Origin: Saccoglossus kowalevskii
Lineage: Eukaryota; Hemichordata; Enteropneusta; Harrimaniidae
Direction: 5' to 3'
DNA: 46,107 nt
Assembly (NCBI RefSeq): GCF_000003605.2
Contig: NW_003139323.1
Coordinates: 40,916 to 87,022, forward strand
Position numbers and translations under genes: made by a program
The notes under the pieces: model-generated
Databases searched by the model: none
What the model saw: the letters and a program-made list of their open reading frames with translations, nothing else
Told to the model about the DNA's origin: nothing
Part shown: positions 35,026-46,107 of the stretch, piece by piece
How the letters are laid out: each line of letters opens with the position of its first letter
How positions within the stretch are numbered: the stretch's first letter is position 1

Positions 35026-36649
35026 TAAATTGAAATGCATTCATATAAGAGGTCGAAGCTGTGAAAGTACTATTCCGCTGCGGGCGCAGGAAAAGTACAA
35101 CAAGGCAAAAGCTTTACCATAGCGTACGCGACTCTTTCATTCAAAACTATCGGCTGTCACGGCAATACTGTTCTGTAATGGAATTAGCAACATTAATTTC
35201 AAACACATAAAAGAATAAATACACTGCGGTATTGAACGTGTGTCTAATGCAATTATTTCACCGACTACGAGCTGGAACAGTGTGCTACTATTTACTTTTC
35301 CCCGTGCAGTTAAGGTCACAAGTTCGGAACTTGCGATCTTAAATGCGATCATTACAAGCGGTTGATTTTGTTGGATAACTAGGGAGTTCGATACCAGAGA
35401 GTGATTTCAGCTATATAGTCTAATATAGTTGACGCGGTGACACATTTTATGCGTTGTAATTCATTATTCCGTGCCGTATATTTACGTAGGCGTTAATGCA
35501 TCAGTGGATGGTGACAGTACACAGACAATGCGAACCGTTGTTGTCGCCAGTGGACGTGCTATATTGTGATTTGGATACGTTTTCTCTGAAGGTAAGATTG
35601 CCAATGATGAGGGCTCTCTCATCGTTACTGGGGGCGTTCATCTGTTTTCGTATCGGAATACGCTGTTTTTTTAAAAACAAATTATAACGCGCCTCGATTG
35701 CATTAATTCAATTTGTCTCCGTGCCCATATGCACCTTGTTATGTTTAACAAAATCCCTTATTAAATCGTTTCTTAACTTATTCTGTTTTTTTTGAGCGCT
35801 AGGAGTGTGAATGTATTTTTTGAAACGATTTTCTGTTTGTATAAGGAAACCCGTAATAATACTATTACTATCTTGTGTGTTAGAAATACTAGTGTTCTGT
35901 TTTATTTACTCTCCTCTCTAGAAGCGCGTGCAAAAACATACACTTATTTACAAAGCTCGGTAACAGATGTTTTAGCTGATATCGATGGGAAACAGTAAAT
36001 ACATTTGTCAGCTTAGTAATGTATTGCCTACCAACCACATGGATGCATGGATGTGGTTTTGCAGCGACTACATCAGATAAACTAGCAAACCCAGACGCGG
36101 CGAACCAGTGCATGCTTCCAATGCAGAATTGCTCTGTACAATGTTCTGCTGAACACCGAAGTGCGTGTGGAGATTCAAAATACATCAGAGCAATCCACCA
36201 GGACAGAATTAAATTCATCTGTGTCACATAAGGCATGCCGCGACACCGACTAAAGATTTAGATCCACACATGTAATCCTTTAGTCGACAGTGCCGTGTTG
36301 CCACCTGCATTTAAGAAGAGCCGTCATTTTATCGAGCCTTTTATTCACTGAATTAAACCCGATGCTCGCGATACCATCTGTTACGATCGTGTTTTATGAA
36401 TAGACTTCTTATATACATCTCGCCAACACAGAGGGGAAACACGCGGCGTTTGTTTTCATACCATGGCGGTAGAAAAGTGTCAAAGCCACAAAGAATCCTG
36501 GCGATGACTCTCGTGCGACGTTAATTTCAATGGTTCATACGGCTTTCAAATGTTGTACATTTCATGTGGTGTCCATGTAACCACGTGACGCTCACATCTG
36601 TCATTGAAAGTTCAATTCGATATTTTTCATTAATTGTGTATTGCGGTAA
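35026..36649. other. No gene supported; one exon-like stretch
   Basis: Positions 35490-35590 follow ttacgtag and precede gtaaga, so they look like an internal exon, with the open frame through MHQWMVTVHRQ...SLK. There is no homology that I recognise and no second exon, so I do not call a gene. Frames at 36019-36236 overlap on opposite strands and are not recognised. Confidence 0.3.
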
Positions 36650-37233
36650 ATATAATTGAGGTAAAACGCGTAAAATTGAATATTCAATGTAATACAATGT
36701 CATGGAATGAGTAAATAGTTGATGAGGTATTGCGACATAACGTCATTGAAGGTGCGATACTATACCGATTTAATGTGACACAATTTCTGTGAGTGTTAAA
36801 TGTAATACCCTATCATACAGGTTGGGGGTAATGCGACTTGTTATAATGAATGTTAATGAAAAATAAAAAGCAACTCAAACAGAAAACAGTGAAATATATT
36901 GCAATACTGTAGAATGGGTTACACAGTAACGTAGACAGAGTTATGCGAAATTGTCACATTGATTGTTTAAAGTAATACCATATTGTTCAAGGTTCACAGC
37001 GAAAAACATTATGTTAAATGTTTATACGTGCGACGATGTATTGCAATGTAATATCATTGTCGATATTATGCGATACTGTGACATTAAATGTTCAATGTAA
37101 TTCCACATCATTGAACGTTTAGTTCGATGGCATACCATTGCAGGTTTAGTGTTATAACTGTTTAGAGCGTTACATACCAATGATGATGTGTAGCGGAACA
37201 TTGTCATTGAATGTAGAATGCGTCTCCACAATA
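36650..37233. repeat. Degenerate left flank of the satellite
   Basis: Repeated but diverged motifs (gcgatac, cattgaa-gtt, taatgcgac, aatgtaata) resemble the 27-bp monomer with variable spacing. This is the usual decay at a satellite edge. Confidence 0.6.
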
Positions 37234-39066
37234 TTGAATATTTAGTGCAATGTCATATTATTAAATATTTAGTGCAGTACCATATAATTGAATATTCAAT
37301 GCAACGCCATATCATTGAATATTCACTGCAATGCTATATCATTGAATATTCAGTGCAATGCCATATCATTGAATATTCAGTGCAATGCCATATCATTAAA
37401 TATTTAGTGCAATGCCATATCATTGAATATTTAGTCCAATACTATATCATGGAATATTTAATGCAGTGACATATCATTGAATATTTAGTGCAATGCCATA
37501 TCATTGAATATTTAGTGAAATGCCATATCATTAAATATTTAGTGCAATGCCATATCATTGAATATTTAGTCCAATACTATATCATTGAATATTTAATGCA
37601 GTGATATATCATTGAATATTTAGTGCAATGCCATATCATTGAATATTTAGTCCAATACTATATCATTGAATATTTAATGCAGTGACATATCATTGAATAT
37701 TTAGTGCAATGCCACATTATTGAATATTCAGTGCAATGCCATATCATTGAATATTTAGTGCAATACTATATCATTGAATATTCAGTGCAACGCCATATCA
37801 TTGAATATTTAGTGCAATGTCATATTATTAAATATTTAGTGCAGTACCATATCATTGAATATTCAATGCAACACCATATCATTGAATATTCACTGCAATG
37901 CTATATCATTGAATATTCAGTGCAATGCCATATCATTGAATATTCAGTGCAATGCCATATCATTAAATATTTAGTGCAATGCCATATCATTGAATATTTA
38001 GTCCAATACTATATCATGGAATATTTAATGCAGTGACATATCATTGAATATTTAGTGCAATGCCATATCATTGAATATTTAGTGCAATGCCATATCATTA
38101 AATATTTAGTGCAATGCCATATCATTGAATATTTAGTCCAATACTATATCATTGAATATTTAATGCAGTGATATATCATTGAATATTTAGTGCAATGCCA
38201 TATCATTGAATATTTAGTGCAATACTATATCATTGAATATTCAGTGCAACGCCATATCATTGAATATTTAGTGCAATGCCATATCATTGAATATTTAGTG
38301 TAATGCCATATCATTGAATATTTAGTGCAATGCCATATCATTAAATATTCAGTGCAACGCCATATCATTGAATATTTAGTGCAATGCCATATCATTGAAT
38401 ATTCAGTGCAATGCCATATCATTGAATATTCAGTGCAATGCCATATCATTAAATATTCAGTGCAACGTCATATCATTGAATATTTAGTGCAATGCCATAT
38501 CATTGAATATTTAGTCCAATACTATATCATTGAATATTTAATGCAGTGACATATCATTGAATATTTAGTGCAATGCCACATTATTGAATATTCAGTGCAA
38601 TGCCATATCATTGAATATTTAGTGCATTACTATATCATTGAATATTTAGTGCAATGCCATATCATTGAATATTTAGTGCAATGCCATATCATTTAATATT
38701 TAATGCAGTGACATATCATTGAATATTTAGTGTAATGCCATATCATTGAATATTCAGTGAAATGCAATATCAATGAATATTTAGGGCAGTGCCATATACT
38801 TGAATATTTAGTGCAATGCCCTGTCATTGAATATTTAGTGCATTACTATATCATTGAATATTTAACTCAGTGACATATCATTGAATATTTAGTGCAATGC
38901 CATATCATTGAATATTCAGTGCAACGCCATATCATTGAATATTTAGTGCAATGTCATATCATTGAATATTTAGTGTAATGCCATATCATTGAATATTCAA
39001 TGCAACGCCATATTATTAAATATTTAGTACAGTACCATATCATTGAATATTTAGTGCAATGCGAAC
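37234..39066. repeat. 27-bp satellite, about 68 monomers, with 567-bp higher-order period
   Basis: The monomer is ccatatcattgaatattta followed by gtgcaatg. Variants (ttcagtgc, ttagtcca, taatgcag, attaaat) recur in a fixed order 567 bp apart: tttagtgcaatgtcatatta at 37241 and 37808, catggaatat at 37449 and 38016, ccaatactat at 37571 and 38138. This gives a 21-monomer higher-order unit present about twice. A second spacing of 864 bp (32 monomers) links 37652 and 38516. Because 27 is a multiple of three, several frames stay open by periodicity. These are not genes. Confidence 0.95.
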
Positions 39067-39375
39067 TACTGTGATATGGTGTAATTGTTGGTGAAATCTC
39101 ATTGCATGCCAAAGGTTTAATACGCCACCATACCATTGGCGATGTATTGCAAGACACTATCATTGGCGGTGTAATGTTATATCATTCCATTGAAGGTTCA
39201 ATAGCCATACAATATCATTGACAATATAATGCGACACCATACCATTGACGATTTATTGTGCTACCATTCCATCTAAGCTTCGATGCGATACGAAATTATT
39301 AAATGTTTAATGTAATACAACATAATTAACTGGACATCGCGATATAATGTCATTGACGGTGTAATGCAGCTCGAA
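39067..39375. repeat. Degenerate right flank of the satellite
   Basis: Diverged units such as gcgacaccataccattgacgat continue to about 39375. Confidence 0.6.
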
Positions 39376-42300
39376 TACATTGGTGATTACATGCTATACA
39401 GCGTTATTCACCGTTTAACCTATGGCGCTGTCATCTTATGTCTAAGCGACATTATACAAATACTGACAGATATACAGATGTGTTGCCCTGAGAAAGAATT
39501 GTTAACCGAGGTCAATAAAACTCTTCGAGGATCGACAATCTGTTTATCGATGGCGACTGGGGTCAATATTTGTATTATTTTACGGAATAAAAAAAGCATT
39601 TTGTCAAAGGCTGCACTGTAAGATCTCTCTTGCTTCAGTTCCCAATGACAACAAATTACATTTGTCCGTGTGAATTTATATATTACATAATCCATTCCAT
39701 AATTACTATCACGTTTAAGGTTTTTTTAGGTGTAAGATAGCTAGCGGGCGACCGTTTGACATTCCATAATCAGCGATGTTTACACATAACAGAACAACAC
39801 ACTGTTTTGGGTCCTCTCTAACCTAAATAAAACAACACATTTCTGGTGAAATGAACAATTTAATGTAACCAACATGTATGTACAATACCCAAGAGTCATA
39901 TCAGTACCTTGGTAAAATAAATAGAAGCTTTAAACGTCATTTCAAGACGTCAACAAATCCTACAATGCCGTGAGAAATTCAAATTTCAGCACAGACCAAT
40001 AGGGTCGTGCTGTTCCATGATTTTCTTTCAATGCAAGATATTTTGTTGAAAAAAACATACAATTGTTCGACCTGTTCACAAATTAGATGCGACTGTTCGA
40101 GAAAACGCCGGCAAAACTCAACGATGAAGAAGCAATTTTTTAGATGTCATAACGTCTAAGCCTTAGATAACGTCTTTGACTGCTGAAAAGTTAATATTCA
40201 AAAACATCCACCGACAAATGCGTTGTATAATAAGGTATAATAACACACGGCACTGTAATAATACAGTACAATGTCATTAATGTGTTTTTTGTGATACATT
40301 TTCATTTGCGATAAAAGCAATTGCGATACTATAAATTTAGCGATGTAATGCGATACTATGTCACAGAAATTGTAATGCGATTTCCATAGTATATCATTGC
40401 TGGTGAAAATCGATACCATGGAATTGAATGTTTGAATCGATATTCGGCCATTCACGGGTTTTGTGAAAACTTGCCATTAAAGCATTCTGCGATATAAGTC
40501 CTTCAGTATCTTCAGTAGCATGCTTCTGTGATACGAGGCCATTACATTCTGCAGTTATAAAGTGCGTGTCTAAACACAGACGTTACGGTGAACAATCGCT
40601 TCAGAACATTTCATAAAAATGTGCTCAAACTTGTCGAGTCTCTTGATTTTTGGCGATTAGATTATAAATGACAATTTAATGACAAGCGAGTTATCTGTCC
40701 ATCCGGAGTTCCCGATCGACTGAATTAAGAAAAAAAAAAGAAATGTTAAAGACACGAGGTTGAAAATGGTTATATTACAAAAAAGTATATATGGAATTTG
40801 TTTGACATTTGTACACTCATAAATGAAAGGTTATCTGACTTTCTGTCAGAAAGATATCCCAATCGGGCCATTAATCAAATCTAACGGGCCATTATTTATT
40901 AAGAAAATGATTAGAGATACAGGAATGGCATAGAATTAATAGTACATATATAATAGTCGACTTTTATCATTCCTTTGGGGATGTCCACCTTCATAGGTAA
41001 TTTCAGTTTTACTGTTCTGAACATAATCGCCGAAAAATATGTATCTAATTGTTATATTTCGAAATGGAGTCGATGTGGAATACTCCGAAAATTAGATAGA
41101 AGGGTCGAGAAGGGAGGAATGCCTGCTTTTATCTGCAATAGTGCTGTTCGTGTCGTTTTAGATTAACAGAAGCCAGCGTTAGATGCGTTATACTAGGCGT
41201 GACATTAACTACTGGCGGTGTAACGAAAATCTATGTTTATACAACTGCAATTGTACACTTACATCCCCATGTTTGCAGTCTTTCTCTCAATTGTGTCTAA
41301 TGCGTAACTATATATAGAATTCAGGCACTCGACAGTTTTACACTCCTCGTCGAGTCATATATCTCTTCTTGAATGGCGTATTACTCGCCGTATGGCGAAG
41401 AAGAGTGCTTTTAATTGTATTATCACATAGTACAAGCTCGGGCGCTTGGTAATTGTGTTATCTGCTTGTACAGTCACTTTGGTTAACACGTCGCGTGTGT
41501 GTTATCATGCGGAGGCGGCTGAAACAACAAGTCACAGGCTGGAATGATATTTGCATTATGCATGAAAGGTGGCGGGGGCTGTTTGTATATTGAAACTGAT
41601 GACATTTGTAAAGAAACCAGTACACTGTTTAAAAATACGTCATTCCGATCGCCTCTGTTGCCTAGAAAGCCGTGCTGTGGGACTATTAGTTCTATCTGCT
41701 GGTACGACACGTGTAGAACTCCTCGTGCTAGAGGCACCGTGTTTCAAGGTAGGTGACCTACATCTTTTATGAACGTTTGGAAAAAAGGACAAACAAACAA
41801 AAACGAATACCCTCGATCGATTAGAATATATAACGTGGAATTCACTGACGTGATGAGAAGTCATTGAAACTAGAACGCATATCAGTAGACCGACTTAAAT
41901 CTAAAACAGCGTATCTTCTCAGAATTTCAACGCAATTAAGTCATACATCTGTCTATATGAACTTAACCCGACTCATACTAAACACAGCTGTATGCCGACT
42001 GCGTTGCCTACCGTCAGTGTGAGCTTCATCCGACCTGTAGCGATAGCGTGATAGCCGGGCAAATTGCCGGCACGTCCATATCCCTAATAGATCACAATCC
42101 CGTATATGGCTCCTTCGCGATAACAGTAACAATTGTGGTTTAATTGCCGATTTAATGGTATCTCCTATACAAAGGCGCGATTTGAGTAATTTGTTTATAC
42201 CTTCGCGCGAGGTTTCAATAAAATTATTCTTTTTGAAATTGTGATTTTTTTTATACAAACTGTAGGTAGAGCTTCGCAACAAAAATCGGGAAGTCTGTTA

Positions 42301-43012
42301 AGCGGTCATACGTGTACAGGTGTATGTATGGCGTTCGAAGTCGAGGCTGAACACGTTTTAAACGTGTCCGGAGCTGCAGTGATTATTTCTGGATTTTTAT
42401 TGAAAGGGGTCGTTCACTTGTAGTTATATTGTTATGTTCCATTTTGTAGATACTATTCTCAAATGGCCAATGCGATTTGTTAACAATTTACGTTGGTCTC
42501 GCGCTCTCAACGAGATCTCGGTGGTCATTCACAAATAAAGTCTATTACCTATCTAGTTAGAACATTAATAGATTTCACCTTTGCTGCTCATTGATTTCGC
42601 ACTTGATTTACTCCTTTAAATAATAGATCAAAAAAAAAAGATCAAAAAAAGTGTAGATTACCACTGACCTTGAAGTAACACCAGGATAAAAAGTACATGC
42701 TAAACTCGCGTGGCGTCTGAATTTGCACAACATTTGCAACCTGTTGCTCTCGGATAGGATAAGATTTTACGATGAGAAATCGCGATTGTGTGCTCAATTT
42801 CAACGCATCTGATTTCTATTCAACTTGTGCGCCCTCTATCGTCAACCCCCGCATGCAACGTGCCAAATGGCTTCGCTAGAGACAACACTGCCAAATGTTT
42901 TTTTATTGCCGTGACATAGTGGAGAACATTTGGTTATAATGTCGACGCGTTTTGTAATAACTAGTATGCCCATTTTGTGAATACTTTCCGACGCATTTTG
43001 TAATGAAAACAT
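39376..43012. other. No gene supported; satellite-like patches
   Basis: Positions 40200-40560 again carry scattered satellite-like motifs (gcgatact, cattgaatgtt). Frames at 41544-41756 (followed by aaggtaggt, donor-like) and 42241-42423 are not recognised. Nothing else is evident. Confidence 0.35.
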
Positions 43013-43206
43013 TTAAAGTGGGACGGTCGTCACCTGCGCACGCGCGGGAATTGAGTCCTAAGCGATGATAACAACACACGCTAAAAGCGCAAAGTCTTAT
43101 GGATAGACGCTTGTTTGTAAACAATGACACGCTATGGTAATCCACAGTCCCTCGGGGGAATGTGGGTAATCTGACGCATGCGCAGGTGACGGCTCCACCG
43201 CTTTAA
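43013..43206. mobile_element. TTAA-flanked MITE, 194 bp, carrying a mini-palindrome
   Basis: It starts TTAAAGTGGGACGGTCGTCACC; its right end, complemented, starts TTAAAGCGGTGGAGCCGTCACC. It is colinear with 13880-14036, except for the extra stretch at 43136-43171. Confidence 0.75.
43136..43171. mobile_element. 22-bp mini-palindrome inside a MITE, perfect 7-bp direct repeats
   Basis: The insert (43143-43164) has cacagtccc / ggggaatgtg arms. It lies between identical GGTAATC at 43136-43142 and 43165-43171. The sister MITE at 13880-14036 reads gctatgaagcatgcg at this place and has neither the palindrome nor the second 7-mer. Confidence 0.65.
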
Positions 43207-43420
43207 CTGTTTTGTAATAAAAAAGTTATCTGTTTACTTTTCACCATCGTTTTGATTCATACTAAAACTGTTTTGTAATTTGTGCAAATATAGATATAAT
43301 ATTTTGTGATTTATCTTGTTTATGTCGAGTTTTCTCGACTCATCTACAATATTAGTAGGTTATGTGGATGCGATCGAGAAGAAGGAACGAGTGATTAACT
43401 CGATCCTGTTAATTGTCTAC

Positions 43421-43750
43421 TATACAAAGTCATTCAATTGTTTAATAACTCGTGCTGAAGTATTGATCTGGTCTTGAAATTAATCGGACTTAGTTAGCAA
43501 TGCTGTTTTGTGCCAAATTTAACCTAAAACTATACAAAGTCATTCAATTGTTTAATAACTCGTGCTGAAGTATTGATCTGGTCTTGAAATTAATCGGACT
43601 TAGTTAGCAATGCTGTTTTGTGCCAAATTTAACCTAAAACTATACAAAGTCATTCAATTGTTTAATAACTCGTGCTGAAGTATTGATCTGGTCTTGAAAT
43701 TAATCGGACTTAGTTAGCAATGCTGTTTTGTGCCAAATTTAACCTAGAAC
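43421..43750 (+). repeat. 110-bp tandem repeat, three near-identical copies
   Basis: Units start at 43421, 43531 and 43641 with tatacaaagtcattcaattg. I see a single difference (aacctaaaac versus aacctagaac in the last unit). The near-identity implies a recent event. No coding frame. Confidence 0.95.
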
Positions 43751-44235
43751 CAGGAACCGGTTTTCGTCGCACATACACCCCCGCATGAGTCTTCCTACCA
43801 TCCCAGCACGAATGATAGAAGCCAAACATATTAACAATGTTTTTAGAACAGGATCATATGCGTTTTGGGAGTTCGGTTGACCAGGCACATCCAACCTTAA
43901 ATAGTTTCGTGGGTTTCGATCCGTTTCATTTTTCGGAGATATAAACGCACCTCCAACATGGATTTACAGTAAACACACTTTCGGAAATATACCAGTTTGA
44001 ATTTCCCGACAAGTGAAACACGTCAATGAGTAAGTGAATATTATGCATAATCTTATCAAAATGTTCAGTTTACTGAAGACTATAATTAAAGTGGATGTAA
44101 AACAACATGTTTAAAATTTTGTAAAAAAGAAAAAAAAAAGACGTCAAATACAGGAATTATTAGCACGTAAATAAAACATCGGTATAGTATGGGTTGAGAT
44201 CAGTGCCAACACATTTCTATTAGCATTATACCATT
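43751..44235. other. No gene seen
   Basis: Short A+T-rich stretch with no supported feature. Confidence 0.4.
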
Positions 44236-44970
44236 ATGTTCATATTCGTTTTTCCTTTTGTTATCATCTTTTAATTATTTCATCAATATGTTCACATTTT
44301 TATATTATTTTATCATTATGTTCACATTAATTTTTATTTTGTTAGCATTTAAAATTATTTCAGCAATTTGTTCACATTAATTTTTATTTTGTTAGCATTT
44401 AAAATTATTTCAGCAATTTGTTCACATTTTTTACATTATTTTATCATTATGTTCACATTAATTTTACTTTTGTTATCATTTTTTAATTATTTCATCAATA
44501 TGTTCACATTTTTATATTATTTTATCATTATGTTCACATTAATTTTTATTTTGTTAGCATTTAAAATTATTTCAGCAATTTGTTCACATTTTTACATTAT
44601 TTTATCATTATGTTCACATTAATTTTTATTTTGTTAGCATTTAAAATTATTTCAGCAATTTGTTCACATTTTTACATTATTTTATCATTATGTTCACATT
44701 AATTTTACTTTTGTTATCATTTTTTAATTATTTCATCAATATGTTCACATTTTTATATTATTTTATCATTATGTTCACATTAATTTTTATTTTGTTAGCA
44801 TTTAAAATTATTTCAGCAATTTGTTCACATTTTTACATTATTTTATCATTATGTTCACATTAATTTTACTTTTGTTAGCATTTTTTAATTATTTCATCAA
44901 TATGTTCACATTTTTATATTATTTTATCATTATGTTCACATTAATTTTTATTTTGTTAGCATTTAAAATC
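44236..44970 (+). repeat. A+T-rich array with ~80-bp units and higher-order spacing
   Basis: Units alternate atgttcacatttttacatta, atgttcacattaatttt(t/a)(a/c)ttttgttagcat and aattatttca(g/t)caa. The acttttgtta variant is at 44466, 44707 and 44868, i.e. spacings of 241 and 161 bp, about 3 and 2 units of 80. The hydrophobic open frames (poly-FIIMFT) come from this repeat and are not proteins. Confidence 0.9.
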
Positions 44971-45295
44971 ATTTCATCATTATGTTCACATTTTTACATT
45001 ATTTCATCATTATGTTCACATTTTTACATTATTTCATCATTATGTTCACATTTTTACATTATTTCATCATTATGTTCACATTTTTACATTAGTTCATCAT
45101 TATGTTCACATTTTTACATTATTTCATCATTATGTTCACATTTTTACATTATTTCATCATTATGTTCACATTTTTACATTATTTCATCATTATGTTCACA
45201 TTTTTACATTATTTCATCATTATGTTCACATTTTTACATTATTTCATCATTATGTTCACATTTTTACATTATTTCATCATTATGTTCACATTTTA
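44971..45295 (+). repeat. 30-bp tandem repeat, about 11 near-identical copies
   Basis: The unit is atttcatcattatgttcaca followed by tttttacatt, repeated with one change (agttcatc at about 45091). It is a sub-unit of the adjoining array that has been amplified and homogenised. Confidence 0.95.
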
Positions 45296-46107
45296 TATTT
45301 CTGTGAGTACCCTTCCGATGAGCAATCCAGCGCTTCGATTTTTCTAGAACTTTGAAGAATGGCAAATTTCGACCCCGCCCCCCCCCCCAGCAGAGTCTAA
45401 TTCGGGGAAGGCATCGTGAAAAAATAAAATAAAATCCCGGCCGGATAAATCTACTGCCATGTGCAATTTTTTTTTCTCCTAAGGCCACACTGAATTAATT
45501 TTATGGATGACATCCTCTGAAGACCCCAAAACTAATGCGAGAGGGCGAAAAAAAAAAAAATCGACCCCCAAAAAAATGCTACTAAAACCACAGGACTACG
45601 GAGCAATTATTACGAACTTAACCACAGTGTATCAAAAAAACAACAAGTCTTTATTTGTAGGAGGCACATGCTGATGTACACATTTCGTACTGTATTACTG
45701 TCACAGGTATCAGCTTTGATTTTGAAAAGGCAAGAGGATAAGGCAGATGTTAGCTTTGCCAAAGGCATACACATCAACTCAATAATAAAGAAACACTTAC
45801 TGTGCTGTATTGAAAAAAAAAATAATTAAAAATGAACAATAAGTTTGTCAACAGCAGACTGGAAATTAACTTCTTTGACATTCAAACTACAGCTTTTAAA
45901 GTGACACTTCAGATAGACTAAAGCATAAGTGTAGACACAAATTCTCTAGAACTACTTCAACTATGTAACAAATTATAAGAGGCTCGATATTGAAAAAAAA
46001 AACACCAACAGAGAGTCAACAAAAATTTGGATGCAGAAAATTATGTACATGTATCTTGATGAAATGCGTCATATGATCAAATATTACTGAATGTGTGTGC
46101 AAGCAAA
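45296..46107 (-). other. No coding sequence; possible 3' UTR of a minus-strand gene
   Basis: On the minus strand AATAAA lies at 45655-45650, and the region to the right edge is A+T-rich without stop-free frames, as in a 3' UTR. A Pumilio-type TGTACATA occurs at 46049-46042. There are C-rich (about 45377-45389) and A-rich runs on the left. The host gene would lie beyond the window, so this is only suggestive. Confidence 0.2.

Noticed and set aside
35490-35590. Internal exon with acceptor-like and donor-like (gtaaga) borders
   Set aside because: No recognisable protein, no second exon, and splice-like motifs of this quality occur often by chance.
37218-38549. Long open frames with 9-residue periodic peptides (QCHIIEYSV; MIWHCTEYS on the other strand)
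   Set aside because: They follow from a 27-bp satellite whose period is a multiple of three; both strands and several frames are open.
40407-40449. CATGG insert flanked by AATCGATA direct repeats
   Set aside because: It lies in degenerate satellite sequence whose own period accounts for the repeated flank.
41544-41756. Open frame with a donor-like aag|gtaggt near its end
   Set aside because: Two overlapping plus frames and a minus frame are all open here, and none resembles a known protein.
37234-45295. Regular repeats as a CRISPR array
   Set aside because: Units are contiguous without unique spacers, and the window is eukaryotic.
44368-45347. Hydrophobic repeat frames (FIIMFTFLHY...)
   Set aside because: They are translations of the 30- and 80-bp A+T-rich repeats.

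Overview
This window looks like animal nuclear DNA that is almost all non-coding. It is clearly A+T-rich by eye. It has no run of exons, no prokaryotic gene density and no convincing RNA gene. It is full of small inverted-repeat transposons (MITEs), satellites and decayed mobile elements, and holds an assembly gap of 989 N. A metazoan-type tyrosine recombinase and Tc1/mariner-, piggyBac-, hAT- and Harbinger-like MITEs suggest a marine invertebrate (mollusc or other lophotrochozoan, or an invertebrate deuterostome). This is inference from repeat style; the sequence does not settle the species.

Layout. Positions 1-633 hold the N-terminal part of a tyrosine recombinase on the minus strand, cut by the left edge. 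A broken, rearranged relative of its upstream region lies at 4192-5569. Positions 1.3-9 kb are rich in very small palindromic insertions (12-44 bp) flanked by 7-bp direct repeats, with further copies at 35.0 and 43.1 kb. From 9 to 21 kb the sequence is mostly unremarkable, apart from MITE ends, a 640-bp inverted repeat (14263-14905), a tRNA-like relic, paired CRE palindromes and a CCAAT-loop hairpin. At 22.5-23.8 kb there is a decayed LINE ORF2 tail. From 24.9 to 30.6 kb there are TTAA-flanked MITEs and a segmental duplication of about 1.5 kb whose copies sit either side of the gap. A further ~390-bp repeat occurs at 21.1 and 31.2 kb. From 36.6 to 39.4 kb there is a 27-bp satellite with a 567-bp (21-monomer) higher-order period. 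Positions 43.4-45.3 kb hold a near-perfect 110-bp triplication and a 30/80-bp A+T-rich array. The right end may be a 3' UTR of a minus-strand gene outside the window.

The main observation is the set of tiny palindromes. They come in two families, one with termini CACAG...CTGTG and one with termini CATGG...CCATG. Each is bounded by a 7-bp direct repeat (perfect: GTGTATC, ATCACAC, GTAGACC, GGTAATC and three copies of GTTATAC; others 4-6 of 7). One sits inside a MITE whose paralogue in this window lacks it, one sits inside another hairpin, and three are stacked end to end between copies of the same 7-mer. This is what serial insertion with 7-bp target-site duplication would leave. I know of no described element this small with this signature, but I cannot search databases here. 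No complete gene is supported, so there is no operon or pathway to describe.
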